From Novosphingobium sp. (GTDB taxonomy: Bacteria; Pseudomonadota; Alphaproteobacteria; Sphingomonadales; Sphingomonadaceae), in the NCBI GenBank assembly GCA_023266625.1, contig JAHFPT010000032.1:1-47645 (forward strand): DNA of 47,645 nucleotides, read 5' to 3'. The stretch's first letter is position 1; the number at the start of each line of letters is the position of its first letter. Shown here in pieces: positions 15,636-22,618 of the stretch. The notes beneath the pieces were generated by a model. It was not told the DNA's origin and did no database searches. It worked only from the letters and a program-made list of their open reading frames with translations. Both the position numbers and the translations under genes were made by a program.

Positions 15636-15709
15636 GCGGGTGTAGCTCAATGGCAGAGCAGCAGCTTCCCAAGCTGAATACGAGGGTTCGATTCCCTTCA
15701 CCCGCTCCA
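15636..15709 (+). tRNA. tRNA-Gly(CCC)
   Basis: The 74-base sequence folds as a full cloverleaf. The acceptor stem GCGGGTG/CACCCGC is perfect, the D-stem is GCTC/GAGC, the anticodon loop is TTCCCAA (anticodon CCC), and the T-arm is GAGGG-TTCGATT-CCCTT. The CCA end is encoded. The outermost anticodon-stem pair is a G-A mismatch. It resembles bacterial glyU. Confidence 0.97.
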
Positions 15710-15783
15710 GCCGGATTGGAGCATGCGCCTGCTATGGCGAGCCTGTGCTCGTCAATCGGTCTATCCGAAACGTCGGCGTCCGC

Positions 15784-15952
15784 TCACGCATCCCCGAAGG
15801 GAATGACATCGTCGGCATAGTCGATGTCGCCGAGGATGATGTTGGTGTTCATCGCCTCACCGGCCATGCGCTCCCACAGCACGAGCTTGTCATGCCACGG
15901 CGAATCCGGATGGTCGTCCATCGGCGCGACGACTTCAAGCCCGGCTTCCCAG
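15784..15952 (-). pseudogene. C-terminal remnant of an unidentified gene
   Basis: The minus-strand frame reads WEAGLEVVAPMDDHPDS, then PWHDKLVLWERMAG, then ILGDIDYADDVIPFGDA and a stop. It has the composition of a real protein end, but upstream of about 15952 the frame turns into sequence that reads as coding on the other strand. I cannot assign the family with confidence. It is best read as the 3' end of a gene whose 5' part has been lost. Confidence 0.4.
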
Positions 15953-16096
15953 CTGATGCAGATGGAACGCATCCGCGACATTATCGATCCGGAATGGCTG
16001 TTCATCACCCCGACCGGTGTTCCCGATCCCGGTCAGCAAATCGAGGAGCTGCGGCTCTTCGCCAAGGAAGTGATGCCGCACTTCCGCACTGAGTAG
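15953..16096 (+). pseudogene. C-terminal remnant of an LLM-class (luciferase-like) oxidoreductase
   Basis: The last 47 or so residues of this frame (MQMERIRDIIDPEWLFIT, then EELRLFAKEVMPHF) resemble the C-terminal helices of luciferase-like flavin monooxygenases, which commonly end in a 'LRLFAEEVMPxF' helix. The rest of the roughly 350-residue enzyme is missing. The upstream part of the frame is not protein-like and is occupied by the opposite-strand remnant. This is a gene fragment without a usable start. Confidence 0.5.
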
Positions 16097-16104
16097 GCTT
16101 AGCT

Positions 16105-16698
16105 TCAGGCAGGTTCGATACTGGCGAGGAATTTCTCGAACAGCCCGATAACCGCCTGGTGACCGGACTCAGTGCCCAACTGCCGTTCGCGCGTCAAAGT
16201 CAGCGCCACGCTGGTTGCGATAATGGCAATGGCGCCGGGATCGAGCCCGGCGGCCTGCGGCACCCGTTGCAAGGCTTTGGCAATCGCGTCGACCTGAATG
16301 GCCCGGGATTCCTCGATGAAATGAATAACTTCCTTGCGCAATCCCTCGATCCGGTTCGCCAGTGCCATGAACTGGGAGATCAGCCGCGCGTCGGTGGTGT
16401 TGATGCAGACTTCCCAGATTTCGCGCAGCGGCAGGCTTGAGTCGGCAGCCTCGCGCAGCCGCTCCAGTTCGCGAACCGACAAGCGGTGGAACAGATCGAT
16501 GACCAGATCGTCCATCGTCGAAAAATAGTAATAGACCAGCCGCTGTTTGACCCCGATCCGTTCGGCGATCCGCCGCGAGGTCAGCGCGGCATGGCCCTCC
16601 TCGCGCAGCACCGCCTCGGCGCCATCGAGCATCGCATGCCAGTTGTCGGACCCCGGCGGCCCCATCCGCCGGTCAGACTTGTCATGCTTCGCGCTCAT
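16105..16698 (-). CDS. TetR-family transcriptional regulator
   Basis: A 197-residue regulator with an N-terminal HTH (GHAALTSRRIAERIGVKQRLVYYYFSTMDDLVIDLF, about residues 35-70) and an all-helical effector domain. The ATG at 16698 is preceded by GGGGGAA at a suitable distance; in-frame ATGs at 16710 and 16719 would add 4 or 7 residues. Its target is unclear. It sits between the two gene remnants and a divergent small frame, so it may have lost the gene it controlled. The remnant of a luciferase-like oxidoreductase next to it is one candidate. Confidence 0.9.
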   Translation of the reverse strand: MSAKHDKSDRRMGPPGSDNWHAMLDGAEAVLREEGHAALTSRRIAERIGVKQRLVYYYFSTMDDLVIDLFHRLSVRELERLREAADSSLPLREIWEVCINTTDARLISQFMALANRIEGLRKEVIHFIEESRAIQVDAIAKALQRVPQAAGLDPGAIAIIATSVALTLTRERQLGTESGHQAVIGLFEKFLASIEPA

Positions 16699-16850
16699 TG
16701 CTTCCCCCATTGGTGACATGCGCTGCCTATCGTTCGCATGCCGCGGCGTAAAGCGCGCGGGATTCTGGCTTCCGGGCGAACTGACCGGGAAAGCTTGCCT
16801 GATCCCGCCTTTTCGATGATCGGCATATTGAAGCTTGAGGACTGGAGCCT

Positions 16851-16949
16851 ATGGTCGCGCGCATGTTTGGTCCCCCCACGATCAACCGGCGCAAGTTCCA
16901 CCGGGCATCCGGCACCCGCCTGGCTCGCGCATTGAGCACTGCCGCTTGA
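16851..16949 (+). CDS. Possible small basic protein coupled to the downstream membrane protein
   Basis: A 32-residue frame (ATG 16851, TGA 16947-16949) is rich in Arg: it starts MVARMFGPPTINRRKF and ends ARALSTAA. A GAGGA lies 9 bases upstream (16837-16841). The stop overlaps the TTG start of the next gene in the form TTGA, the same coupling style seen elsewhere in the window. I do not recognise a family. It may be a true small protein or a translational leader. Confidence 0.4.
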   Translation: MVARMFGPPTINRRKFHRASGTRLARALSTAA

Positions 16950-17503
16950 CTGGCTTTATCCTTGCGCTGGTCGCGGTGTTGATCTCCGGCCTGGGCGCGC
17001 GCGATCAGTTGACCGTAGCGTCGCTGTCGCGAAGCATCGGCCTGCGGTCGGGCACGCTGATTTCCGCGATTGCCGTGTGCTGTGCCACCGCCGCCTTTGC
17101 CGGCTGGGCGGCGGAGCTGGTTGCGCCTTTGCTTTCAGCACCGGCGCGGCTGTTTGTCGCGGCGCTGGCACTGGGTTTCGCCGGGGGCGAGGCGCTGTTG
17201 CTGTCGCCGACACGCGATGCGCAGGAGGCGACTCATTCGCTCGGCGCGCTGACCATCGTGCTGCTGGCCCACCAGCTGACCGACGCCGCGCGGTTTCTGA
17301 TCTTTGGCATCGCCCTGGCCGCAGATGCGCGGATGCCCGCGACACTGGGCGGAGGGGTCGCCGGGGTGCTGCTGCTTGGCTCTGCCTGGGCCGCGCCCGA
17401 ATTGTTCTCCTGGCAACGCCTGCGCTGGATCCGGCGGGGTCTCGGCGCGCTCATGCTGGTCCTCGCACTCTATCTGGGTCTGCGCGTGATGGGATATATC
17501 TAG
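16946..17503 (+). CDS. GDT1/TMEM165-like (UPF0016-related) membrane protein
   Basis: A 185-residue inner membrane protein with about six helices. The first helix ends in ISGLGARDQLTVASLSR, which looks like a variant of the GDT1/UPF0016 E-x-G-D-K signature (ARDQ in place of GDK), and a second half repeats the pattern loosely (LLAHQLTDAARFLIFG). GDT1 proteins transport Mn2+ or Ca2+. The TTG at 16946 is the best available start because it begins just before the first helix and overlaps the stop of the small frame upstream. The stop codon touches the left arm of the large repeat. Confidence 0.65.
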   Translation: MTGFILALVAVLISGLGARDQLTVASLSRSIGLRSGTLISAIAVCCATAAFAGWAAELVAPLLSAPARLFVAALALGFAGGEALLLSPTRDAQEATHSLGALTIVLLAHQLTDAARFLIFGIALAADARMPATLGGGVAGVLLLGSAWAAPELFSWQRLRWIRRGLGALMLVLALYLGLRVMGYI

Positions 17504-17769
17504 AGCCTGATGAGGTTAGGTTGATACATCATGATTGTCTTGGGAAGTTCGCTGGCAAGGAGCGTCGCGCAGCGCGGGCTGGTGGCCCGTGCCAGCGATG
17601 CGACGCTGTCCGGCGGGCTTCCCAAGACAACCCCTCCGGGGCGGGCCGCTTTTGGCCCATTGCGGCGTCTCTCGTCGGTCACTATGCGATGGCATGGCTC
17701 CCTCCTCGTTCCTTGCACTGGGCCAAAATTGGCTCCGTCCCGATGCATCAACCTAACCTCATCAGGCTC
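17503..17769 (+). repeat. Large folded repeat, copy A
   Basis: This 267-bp intergenic element is closed by a perfect 23-base inverted repeat (17503-17525 and 17747-17769). Inside are a 13-base stem (17535-17547/17618-17630), a nested 8-base stem (17561-17568/17600-17607) and a ttttggccca/tgggccaaaa stem. A conserved core reads GGTCACTATGCGATGGCATG. A second copy in the opposite orientation is at 22345-22610. No protein is encoded. Confidence 0.9.
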
Positions 17770-17778
17770 AAGGCGATC

Positions 17779-18396
17779 ATGAGTCTTCGGATCATCTCGG
17801 ACGCCAATGACGCCGCCATCGCCGATTGGCTGGAGGCGCGGCTGGGGGCGGCGCTGGCCGAATCGCCCGGCGAAGTCGCGATCACCGTGCCCGGCGGCGC
17901 GACGCCCTTCCCGATCCTCGCCGAACTGGCCCGACGTCCGCTCGATTGGCGGCGGATTGCCGTCTGGCCGGGCGACGACCGGATCGTGCCGGAGGGCCAC
18001 CCCGCCAGCAACGCCGGCCGCATCCGCGCGGCTCTGGAGCCTGCGGGCGCGCGGATCGTGCCGCTGGCCGAGGGTGCCTGCCCACCGCATTTCGCGCTGG
18101 CCTGGCTCGGCATGGGCGAGGACGGGCATATTGCCTCGCTGTTTCCGGGTGCCGATCCGCAAGCCGACGACCCCCTGATGCTGCGCCGCCTGACCCCCGA
18201 TCCGCTGCCGCCCGAAGCCCCGTTCGAGCGGCTGAGCATGACCATCCCGGCGCTGCTGGACAGCGGCACCTTGCTGTTCGTCATTCGCGGCGCGGCCAAG
18301 CGCGCACTGTTCGAAGCGGCGGCGGCGGGGGAGAACGATCTGCCGATCGCGCGGCTGCTGCGCGCGGCGAGCCAGCCCGTCACATGCTTTACCTGA
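17779..18396 (+). CDS. pgl: 6-phosphogluconolactonase
   Basis: A 205-residue enzyme that hydrolyses 6-phosphogluconolactone in the oxidative pentose phosphate or Entner-Doudoroff route. Family motifs: ITVPGGATPFPIL near residue 35, VWPGDDRIVPEGHPASN, and LGMGEDGHIASLFPGAD (active-site region with the catalytic His). Slightly shorter than the usual 220-240 residues. The ATG at 17779 lies 10 bases after the right arm of repeat copy A. It overlaps the Nudix gene by 13 bases. No zwf or edd genes are next to it. Confidence 0.92.
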   Translation: MSLRIISDANDAAIADWLEARLGAALAESPGEVAITVPGGATPFPILAELARRPLDWRRIAVWPGDDRIVPEGHPASNAGRIRAALEPAGARIVPLAEGACPPHFALAWLGMGEDGHIASLFPGADPQADDPLMLRRLTPDPLPPEAPFERLSMTIPALLDSGTLLFVIRGAAKRALFEAAAAGENDLPIARLLRAASQPVTCFT

Positions 18397-18911
18397 TCCC
18401 TGCTCCTGCCCACCGGATTGTCCTGCGCCTTGCCCATCGCCTGCGCCTGCGCTGGTGGCGATTGCGCAAACCGCGTCTCGCCGGGTGCCGGGTACTCGCG
18501 CTCGACAGCGAGGGCCGCGTGCTGCTGGTGCGCCATGCTTATGGTTCCGGCAAATGGATGACACCAGGCGGCGGGCTTCGGCGCGGGGAGGACGCGCTGG
18601 CTGGCGGGCAACGCGAGTTGCTGGAGGAAACCAGCTGTACGCTGGAATTCGCTGTGCCACTCGATCTGGTCGAGGAGCAGCTGGCCGGTGCCGTCAACGC
18701 CGTCCACATCGTCGCCGGATTGACTTTGGACAGCCCGATTGCCGATGGCCGGGAGATTATCGAAGCCCGCTTCTTCGCGCTACACGCTTTGCCCGAAGCG
18801 ATGTCGCCAATATTGCGCGACCAGCTCCCCGAATGGATCACAGCAGCGACAGCTGGCCGTCTTCTGGATGCGGCGGCTGTTCCTTCTCCCCCTCCAGCGC
18901 CGACAGGGTAA
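18384..18911 (+). CDS. Nudix hydrolase
   Basis: A 175-residue protein with a Nudix box near residues 62-84 (GGGLRRGEDALAGGQRELLEET), matching Gx5Ex7REUxEE; the final G of the consensus is Ser here. Nudix enzymes cleave nucleoside diphosphate derivatives. The start overlaps the pgl stop by 13 bases, so the two genes form a unit. The 3' end overlaps the convergent dinB gene by 74 bases, encoding a Pro-rich tail (SPPPAPTG). Confidence 0.88.
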   Translation: MLYLIPAPAHRIVLRLAHRLRLRWWRLRKPRLAGCRVLALDSEGRVLLVRHAYGSGKWMTPGGGLRRGEDALAGGQRELLEETSCTLEFAVPLDLVEEQLAGAVNAVHIVAGLTLDSPIADGREIIEARFFALHALPEAMSPILRDQLPEWITAATAGRLLDAAAVPSPPPAPTG

Positions 18912-19959
18912 GCCCCATCAGCCGCACCGGCTGGGGCAGCGGCAACACTTCGTCGAGCAGGGCATGGCCCAGCGAAGCAAACTCCTCCCGGTCAGCCACT
19001 GCCCGGGGTAGCGATTTCGCCCTGGTCATGCCCTTGAAATCTGCGGTGCGCAGTTTGAGTGTCACTGTGTGCCCTTTTACCGCGTGCTTGGCGATCGCCT
19101 CCCAGACAATGGCGATGATGTTGTCCAGCGCCTCGCGCAGCACCGGGCCGGAGGAGAGATCGCGCTCGAAAGTTCGCTCCGCTCCCAGCGATTTGCGCGG
19201 TCGGTTGGCATCCACCCGGCGCAAGTCGATGCCGCGTGCAGCGCGGTAGAGATAATCGGCTTGGGCACCGAAATTCTCGCGCAGAAAGGCGATGTCCCGC
19301 TCCCGCAAATCCGCTCCACTCGCGATCCCCAGCCTGGCCATCTTCTCCGCGCCGCGCGGGCCGACGCCGTGGAAGCGCCGCACTGGCAGTTTCGCAACGA
19401 ACTCAGCCCCTTCGCCCGGGCGGATGACGCAGAGACCATCGGGCTTGTTCTGGTCGCTGGCGAGCTTGGCGAGGAACTTGTTGTAGGAGACGCCCGCGCT
19501 GGCGGTAAGGCCGGTTTCCGAAACTATGCGCGCCCGGATCAGTTCGGCGATGCGGGTGGCCGAGCCGATGCCGCGCAGGTCTTCGGTAACGTCGAGATAG
19601 GCCTCGTCGAGCGCCAGCGGTTCGACATGCGGCGTGTAGTCACGGAAGATGCTGCGGATTTGCCGCGAGACCTGGCGATAGGCCTCGAAACGCGGGCGGA
19701 CGAATATCAGATCGGGGCACAGCCGCGCCGCCTTCATCGACGGCATCGCCGAGCGCACCCCGTAGACCCGCGCCTCATAACTCGCCGCCGCGACGACCCC
19801 GCGCTCGGCCGAGCCGCCGACCGCGACCGGCTTGCCCCTGAGCGACGGATCGTCGCGCTGTTCGACGCTGGCGTAAAAGGCATCCATGTCGATATGGACG
19901 ATTTTGCGCAGACCGGGGGTGTCCTCGCGGTCGTCTTCGGGAGGGGCGGGGGGCAGCAT
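18838..19959 (-). CDS. dinB: DNA polymerase IV (Y-family)
   Basis: A 373-residue error-prone translesion polymerase. The catalytic start HIDMDAFYASVEQRDDP, the pattern GVSYNKFLAKLASDQNKPDG, the second carboxylate region LDEAYLDVTED and the HhH segment KLPVRRFHGVGPRGAEKMARLGI are all present. The C-terminus QLSLL is a sliding-clamp binding motif, which shows the gene end is correct despite the 74-base overlap with the convergent Nudix gene. The exact start is uncertain: an N-terminal extension of about 20 residues precedes KIVHIDMD. There is no obvious LexA box in the short upstream sequence. Confidence 0.95.
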   Translation of the reverse strand: MLPPAPPEDDREDTPGLRKIVHIDMDAFYASVEQRDDPSLRGKPVAVGGSAERGVVAAASYEARVYGVRSAMPSMKAARLCPDLIFVRPRFEAYRQVSRQIRSIFRDYTPHVEPLALDEAYLDVTEDLRGIGSATRIAELIRARIVSETGLTASAGVSYNKFLAKLASDQNKPDGLCVIRPGEGAEFVAKLPVRRFHGVGPRGAEKMARLGIASGADLRERDIAFLRENFGAQADYLYRAARGIDLRRVDANRPRKSLGAERTFERDLSSGPVLREALDNIIAIVWEAIAKHAVKGHTVTLKLRTADFKGMTRAKSLPRAVADREEFASLGHALLDEVLPLPQPVRLMGLTLSALEGEKEQPPHPEDGQLSLL

Positions 19960-20050
19960 GAAACCACGATAACGCCAATTGGCTGAGGCGGAAGTTTTGT
20001 TCGCGCGGATGCGCAGCGATGAATTAGCCCAATCGCCCCATCCCTTGACT

Positions 20051-20126
20051 CGTCATTACGAGCGCAGCGAAGCAATCCAGGGCGGTTTGCGCGGCTCTGG
20101 ATTGCTTCGCTGCGCTCGCAATGACG
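20051..20126. repeat. 30-bp inverted repeat element
   Basis: The arms 20051-20080 and 20097-20126 pair at 29 of 30 positions around a 16-base loop. The arm sequence (GAGCGCAGCGAAGCAATCCA) is a widespread dispersed palindrome in proteobacterial intergenic regions. It lies between the divergent dinB and orphan genes. Confidence 0.9.
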
Positions 20127-20213
20127 AAGGATATGGGTCAGCTCATAGGCCCGTTGGTATTAGCCCAATTTTTACTTCGATCGGGTATCCATTTGTCAAA
20201 ATGGAGAAAATCG

Positions 20214-20939
20214 ATGGCACACATGGCGCCGCGACCAATGTTCGGCAAAAAGCAGCCGGTCAGCTACGAAGAGCTAAAAAAGCTCGATTGGAACGCCCCC
20301 GATCGTGATGGCGTTGTCCGAACACTTTCGCTGGAACTGTGGGACGATCCGGAGACCGGCAATTTTCTCACACGAATGGGCTACATGCCCAATGATCCGC
20401 GCAACATTCGCAAGACAATGGACGACTATCGCGCTGATTTTGACCGCGCGAAGGCATTACTCGACCTGCGTGTCCGCGAATTCAACGCTGAACATCAAGA
20501 GCGCTACGGTCATTGCCAAGTTGTTCCGTTTCTGTTGATCGACGGTCCTGTCTGGGATGGAAAACATGGAGCCTTCCTCTTCGCCCAACTCGAACTCTGC
20601 CCATATGACGCGTGGAACGTCATGCTGCTAGCCAAGGACGAAGAAACGGTAAAACGGTGCCCGGTGCTGCCGCATGTTGGTCCCGAGCGCAATCTGAATG
20701 CGGCGATGGAAAAGAAAATCGCTACATCACACGCCCGCTATGAACATGGATTGGAGCTTTTCGGACTGACTGCGACGGGACAGGACGGGGGGATTTCTCG
20801 GGAAATGTGGGAGGAGATAGAGCGGGAGATTCGCGATGATCTTCTGGCTTTTGTAGCCAATGCCCGGCGCGTGTTCACTGAGGCGCTGGAGCGATTTGCC
20901 GCCGATCTACGTTCCGGAAAAATACGCATTAACAGCTGA
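20214..20939 (+). CDS. Hypothetical protein, not recognised
   Basis: A 241-residue soluble protein with no signal peptide or membrane helix. It is acidic and rich in aromatic residues, with segments such as ELWDDPETGNFLTRMGYMP and AQLELCPYDAWNVMLLAKDEE, and a long helical C-terminus ending in EALERFAADLRSGK. No known domain is evident. The ATG at 20214 is preceded by GGAG (20204-20207). The gene has clearly lower GC and different codon use than its neighbours and sits between a palindromic repeat and an AT-rich gap. This suggests acquisition by transfer. Confidence 0.75.
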   Translation: MAHMAPRPMFGKKQPVSYEELKKLDWNAPDRDGVVRTLSLELWDDPETGNFLTRMGYMPNDPRNIRKTMDDYRADFDRAKALLDLRVREFNAEHQERYGHCQVVPFLLIDGPVWDGKHGAFLFAQLELCPYDAWNVMLLAKDEETVKRCPVLPHVGPERNLNAAMEKKIATSHARYEHGLELFGLTATGQDGGISREMWEEIEREIRDDLLAFVANARRVFTEALERFAADLRSGKIRINS

Positions 20940-21109
20940 TTGGATTGTGATTGTCGAACAGCCAATAGCATATTGATTGTAACTGAAGCGTAGTTGACCG
21001 AAGCCCTGTCGATTCTTTCCTGTTGTCAGTGCTCGCGGCACTTCCGCCGTTTCTCTGGAACCCGATCCTCCCCCTAGCCAACCGCGCGCCATTGCCCCAT
21101 GGGCACGAC

Positions 21110-22366
21110 ATGGCCGCCATCCCCGACTCCCCGCCCCGCCCCGTCATCGGTGAGCGCGAATTTGTCGCGATGATGGCGCTGGTCCAGGCGCTGCAAGCGC
21201 TGGCGATTGATGTCATGCTGCCCGCGCTAGGCATAATCTCGGCTGAGCTTGGCGCGGGCGGTCCCAATCACCGCCAGCTGATAGTCGGCGTGTTCCTGAT
21301 GGGTGCGGGACTCGGGGCACTGGTTCCCGGCTCCCTGGCCGACCGCTTCGGCCGGCGTCCGGTCCTGATGACCAGCCTGGCGCTCTATATTATGACCGCC
21401 ATCGGCTGCATATTGATCCGCGATTTCGAGGGGCTGGTCGCGCTGCGTTTCCTGCAGGGTTTCGGCAGTGGCGGCCTGGCTGTGCTGCCGCCCGCAATCA
21501 TCCGCGACCGGCTGGAGGGAGACCGCATGGCGCGGCTGCAATCGCTGGTCGCGGTGGTGTTCATGGTCGTGCCGATGCTAGCGCCGAGCCTTGGCCAGGC
21601 GGTGCTGCTCGTCGCCGACTGGCGCTGGATATTCGTCGTGATCACGGTGCTGGGTATAGCGATGCTGGTCTGGGTCTGGCTGCGCTTGCCGGAAACTCTG
21701 CATCCGGAGTTCCGCCAGGCGATCCGCCCGCGCACCATAGCTGCCAACATGGGCCGGGTGCTGACCACCCGCGCCGCCATCGGCTATGTCATCGGCAGCG
21801 CGCTGGTCATGAGTGCGATGTGGGGCTTCATCAACAGCTGCCAGCAACTGATTGCCGAGCATTTTGGCGCGGGGAAGGCCTTTCCGCTGGTGTTCGGAGG
21901 TCTGGCGCTGAGCATGAGCATCGCCAATTTCTGCAATTCGCGGATCGTCGAGCGTTTCGGCGCGCGGCGCGTGTCGCACACGGCATTGCTCGCCTATATT
22001 GCGATCAGCAGCCTGCAAGTCTTCGCGGCCTTTGCTCCGCACCAGCCGATGTGGCAATTCCTGCTGCTGATGGGATCGAACATGTGCCTGATGGGCTTCA
22101 TCGGGGCCAATTTCACGGCGATTTCCTTGCAACCCTTCGGCGAGATTGCCGGGGCGGCGGCTTCGGTGCAGACCTTCCTGCGCATGATTACCGCATCGAC
22201 CATCGGCGCGCTGATCGGCCAGGCCTATGACGGATCGGCCCGGCCGCTGGCACTGGCGCTGCTCGCCGCTGGAACCGTGACTCTGCTGGCGGTGCTGTTC
22301 AGCGAGAAGGGAAGGTTGTTCCGCAGGCTGCATTATCCGGCTACGAGCCAGATGACACAGGTTTGA
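21110..22366 (+). CDS. Bcr/CflA-type MFS drug transporter (DHA1 family)
   Basis: A 418-residue 12-helix transporter. Motif A is clear between helices 2 and 3 (GSLADRFGRRPVLM), helix 1 reads QALQALAIDVMLPALGIIS, and GFGSGGLAVLPPAIIRDR lies in helix 4, as in the Bcr/CflA group. The ATG at 21110 fits the short hydrophilic N-terminus; a longer frame from 21023 is less likely. The last residues (SQMTQV) and the stop are encoded by the left arm of repeat copy B, so the natural C-terminus was altered by the element. Confidence 0.92.
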   Translation: MAAIPDSPPRPVIGEREFVAMMALVQALQALAIDVMLPALGIISAELGAGGPNHRQLIVGVFLMGAGLGALVPGSLADRFGRRPVLMTSLALYIMTAIGCILIRDFEGLVALRFLQGFGSGGLAVLPPAIIRDRLEGDRMARLQSLVAVVFMVVPMLAPSLGQAVLLVADWRWIFVVITVLGIAMLVWVWLRLPETLHPEFRQAIRPRTIAANMGRVLTTRAAIGYVIGSALVMSAMWGFINSCQQLIAEHFGAGKAFPLVFGGLALSMSIANFCNSRIVERFGARRVSHTALLAYIAISSLQVFAAFAPHQPMWQFLLLMGSNMCLMGFIGANFTAISLQPFGEIAGAAASVQTFLRMITASTIGALIGQAYDGSARPLALALLAAGTVTLLAVLFSEKGRLFRRLHYPATSQMTQV

Positions 22367-22610
22367 CCCGCCGGGACGGAGCCGATTTTGGCCCAGCGCA
22401 AGGCGCGAGGAGAGAGCCATGCCAAAGCATAGTGACCGACGAGCAACGCAGCGATGGGCCAAAATCGGCCCGCCCCGGAGGGGTTGCTCTGTGAGGCCCG
22501 CTGGCTGTGTCGCGTTGCTTGCACGGGCTCCCGGCCCGCGCTGCGCAGCGCTCCTTGCCAGCGGGCCTCACAGAGCAATCACGGTGGGTCAAACCTGTGT
22601 CATCTGGCTC
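22345..22610 (-). repeat. Large folded repeat, copy B (opposite orientation to copy A)
   Basis: This 266-bp element is closed by a perfect 25-base inverted repeat (22345-22369/22586-22610). It has an inner perfect 21-base stem (22484-22504/22558-22578) and a ttttggccca/tgggccaaaa stem. The core is the reverse complement of that in copy A. The arm sequences differ from copy A but remain self-complementary. The left arm contains the end of the transporter gene; glpD starts 8 bases after the right arm. Confidence 0.9.
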
Positions 22611-22618
22611 AAGGCGGG

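Noticed and set aside
15498-15701. Minus-strand reading frame across the tRNA-Gly region (MKGIEPSYSAWEAAALPLSYTR...)
   Set aside because: It is the antisense of the tRNA-Gly gene, a well-known false protein call in many genomes.
18384-18911. Idea that the Nudix gene is a false frame because it overlaps dinB by 74 bases
   Set aside because: The Nudix box is well preserved and the gene is coupled to pgl, so it is real; only its last 24 or so codons overlap.
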